A stretch of 64,000 bases of DNA from Obesumbacterium proteus (GTDB lineage: Bacteria; Pseudomonadota; Gammaproteobacteria; Enterobacterales; Enterobacteriaceae), in contig NZ_CP014608.1 in assembly GCF_001586165.1 (NCBI RefSeq), forward strand, positions 310,001 through 374,000, in the 5' to 3' direction. Position 1 is the stretch's first letter; each line of letters opens with the position of its first letter. Positions 59,821-64,000 of this stretch are shown here, one piece after another. A program made the translations under genes and the position numbers. Under the pieces are notes generated by a model. It saw only the letters and a list, made by a program, of their open reading frames with translations. It searched no databases and was not told the DNA's origin.

Positions 59821-59936
59821 AAGCCTGGCAGTTTACGCTGGGCTTCCTGCCCAGCGCCCTTCGGGCCAACGCTACGCGTTGTTCAACATCGTTCCCGACG
59901 ATGTTGTCCTACTCTATCGAGACGCTTACCGACAAA
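59821..59936 (-). ncRNA. Structured RNA between the two terminators of the second rRNA operon, ending in a 5S 3'-end remnant
   Basis: Minus-strand RNA with successive perfect stems: AACATCGT/ACGATGTT around CGGGA (59885-59905), CAACGC/GCGTTG around GTA (59867-59881), CCC/GGG around GAA (59857-59865) and CGCTGGGC/GCCCAGCG around AGGAA (59836-59856). It then copies the last bases of 5S (AAACTGCCAGGC). Recalled E. coli rrnB T1-T2 sequence aligns along the full length; its stems have different bases on both arms but nearly the same loops. Not a full 5S gene. Confidence 0.78.
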
Positions 59937-59949
59937 ATTTACACAAAAC

Positions 59950-59974
59950 AAAAAGGCCATCCTTTCGGATGGCC
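59950..59974 (-). terminator. Second rRNA operon, proximal terminator
   Basis: Minus strand GGCCATCC, GAAA, GGATGGCC then TTTTT, 17 nt past 5S. This hairpin type is the distal one in the first operon, so the two types are swapped in order. Confidence 0.92.
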
Positions 59975-59990
59975 TATTCGTTTTAATTAA

Positions 59991-60109
59991 AGCCTGGCAG
60001 TTCCCTACTCTCGCATGGGGAGACCCCACACTACCATCGGCGCTACGGCGTTTCACTTCTGAGTTCGGCATGGGGTCAGGTGGGACCACCGCGCTATCGC
60101 CGCCAGGCA
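59991..60109 (-). rRNA. rrf: 5S ribosomal RNA of second operon
   Basis: 119 nt, the same as the proximal 5S at 20293-20411 (offset 39698). Confidence 0.96.
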
Positions 60110-60227
60110 TATTCTGTTAATTAACCCGTGCTCCGTATCTCTACAGCTCACCAGTCAATCCAATCTGTTCAACAAGCCTACTCTTTGAGTTTCGCGTCTC
60201 TGCGTCTTAAAACACCTTGGGTGTTGT

Positions 60228-63136
<2,909 letters not shown>

Positions 63137-63300
63137 TCACAACCCGAAGGTGTCTCTTAATGAACACGGTTACGAACCGGTTCAAGACAGCATTCAAGAT
63201 TGCAAAAAATTGAGAGACTGCTTAATGCTAACTGTGTCAGTGTTTGACCGAAGTCATTCTCACAGTTGCTTAAGCTTTCAAATTTCAGCTTGTTCCAGAT

Positions 63301-63312
63301 TGTTAAAGAGCA
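63301..63312 (-). promoter_or_regulatory. boxA in second operon spacer
   Basis: Minus strand TGCTCTTTAACA, the same element as in the first operon spacer. Confidence 0.85.
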
Positions 63313-63398
63313 ATATCTTAAACACGACTCGTTAGAATCATCTTTAAGATTTTTCGTTCATCAGAACGGGTGATAATGTCTTTCACTCATTATCGGAA

Positions 63399-63474
63399 TG
63401 GCGTCCCCAAGGGGATTCGAACCCCTGTTACAGCCGTGAAAGGGCAGTGTCCTAGGCCTCTAGACGATGGGGAC
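63399..63474 (-). tRNA. tRNA-Glu(TTC) in second operon spacer
   Basis: 76 nt with CCA, identical to the copy at 23701-23776. Confidence 0.97.
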
Positions 63475-63612
63475 ACGAAAATACCGACAAAGCTTTCACT
63501 TTCTCGTTTCGTATCAGCATGAGTCTTAAAACTCACAACATCAACAGGTGCTCTTGCTCATTAATTTCATCAGACAATCTGTGTGGACACTGCACTTAAC
63601 GCTATCTTTAGG

Positions 63613-64000
<388 letters not shown>

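Noticed and set aside
59883..60110. 75-codon ORF across 5S and the rRNA tail
   Set aside because: Its sequence is accounted for by 5S and the structured RNA; the first operon has a similar accidental frame at 19925-20194.

Overview
The window looks like core chromosome of an enterobacterium of the order Enterobacterales with roughly 50% G+C. Gene content and order point to Hafnia/Obesumbacterium or a close relative. This is an inference from gene neighbourhoods and protein similarity recalled from memory; no 16S search was possible. There is no phage, plasmid, CRISPR array or insertion sequence. Almost every gene is a recognisable housekeeping gene.

Layout. (1) 1-11.6 kb, mostly minus strand: ftsP, plsC, parC, parE, yqiA, cpdA, yqiB and nudF, then divergent tolC. 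This is the E. coli tolC/parE/parC neighbourhood with the genes between parC and parE missing. (2) 11.7-19.9 kb: a DhaR-like regulator with no dha genes beside it, the glutamate carrier gltP (minus), and the acetate operon acs-yjcH-actP (plus). (3) 19.9-25.8 kb, minus strand: a complete rRNA operon in transcript order 16S, tRNA-Glu(TTC), 23S, 5S, tRNA-Thr(GGT), second 5S, with P1/P2 promoters and boxA signals. (4) 25.8-58.6 kb: the block known from E. coli as rrnE-purHD-hupA-nfi-hemE-rsd-thiCEFSGH-rpoBC-rplKAJL-nusG-secE-tufB-tRNAs-coaA-birA-murB, in conserved order. (5) 58.7-59.7 kb: one iron-type periplasmic binding protein gene inserted between murB and the next rRNA operon. (6) 59.8-64.0 kb: a second rRNA operon, cut by the window edge inside 16S. 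It ends in a terminator / structured RNA / terminator tail instead of the tRNA-Thr-5S cassette.

The genes serve transcription (rpoB, rpoC, nusG, rsd), translation (ribosomal proteins, tufB, tRNAs, rRNAs), purine, thiamine, haem, CoA and biotin metabolism, peptidoglycan synthesis, chromosome segregation (topoisomerase IV, HU) and acetate/glutamate uptake. Regulatory devices visible in the sequence include a TPP riboswitch before thiC, a PurR box before purH, the L10 leader region, the rplL-rpoB attenuator and a long rplL-rpoB stem, a Fur-type box before the binding-protein gene, and an NtrC-type site between gltP and acs.

Most notable points: a compactly folded RNA between the two terminators of the second rRNA operon, whose stems differ from the E. 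coli rrnB T1-T2 region by paired compensatory changes; one-base deficits in A-tracts of both rsd (at an A AAA AAA heptamer in the zero frame) and thiC; two alternative tails on the two rRNA operons; and an orphan DhaR-type regulator lacking GAFTGA and the usual Walker B. I see no wholly new multi-gene system here. The structured rRNA-operon tail is the best candidate for something under-described.
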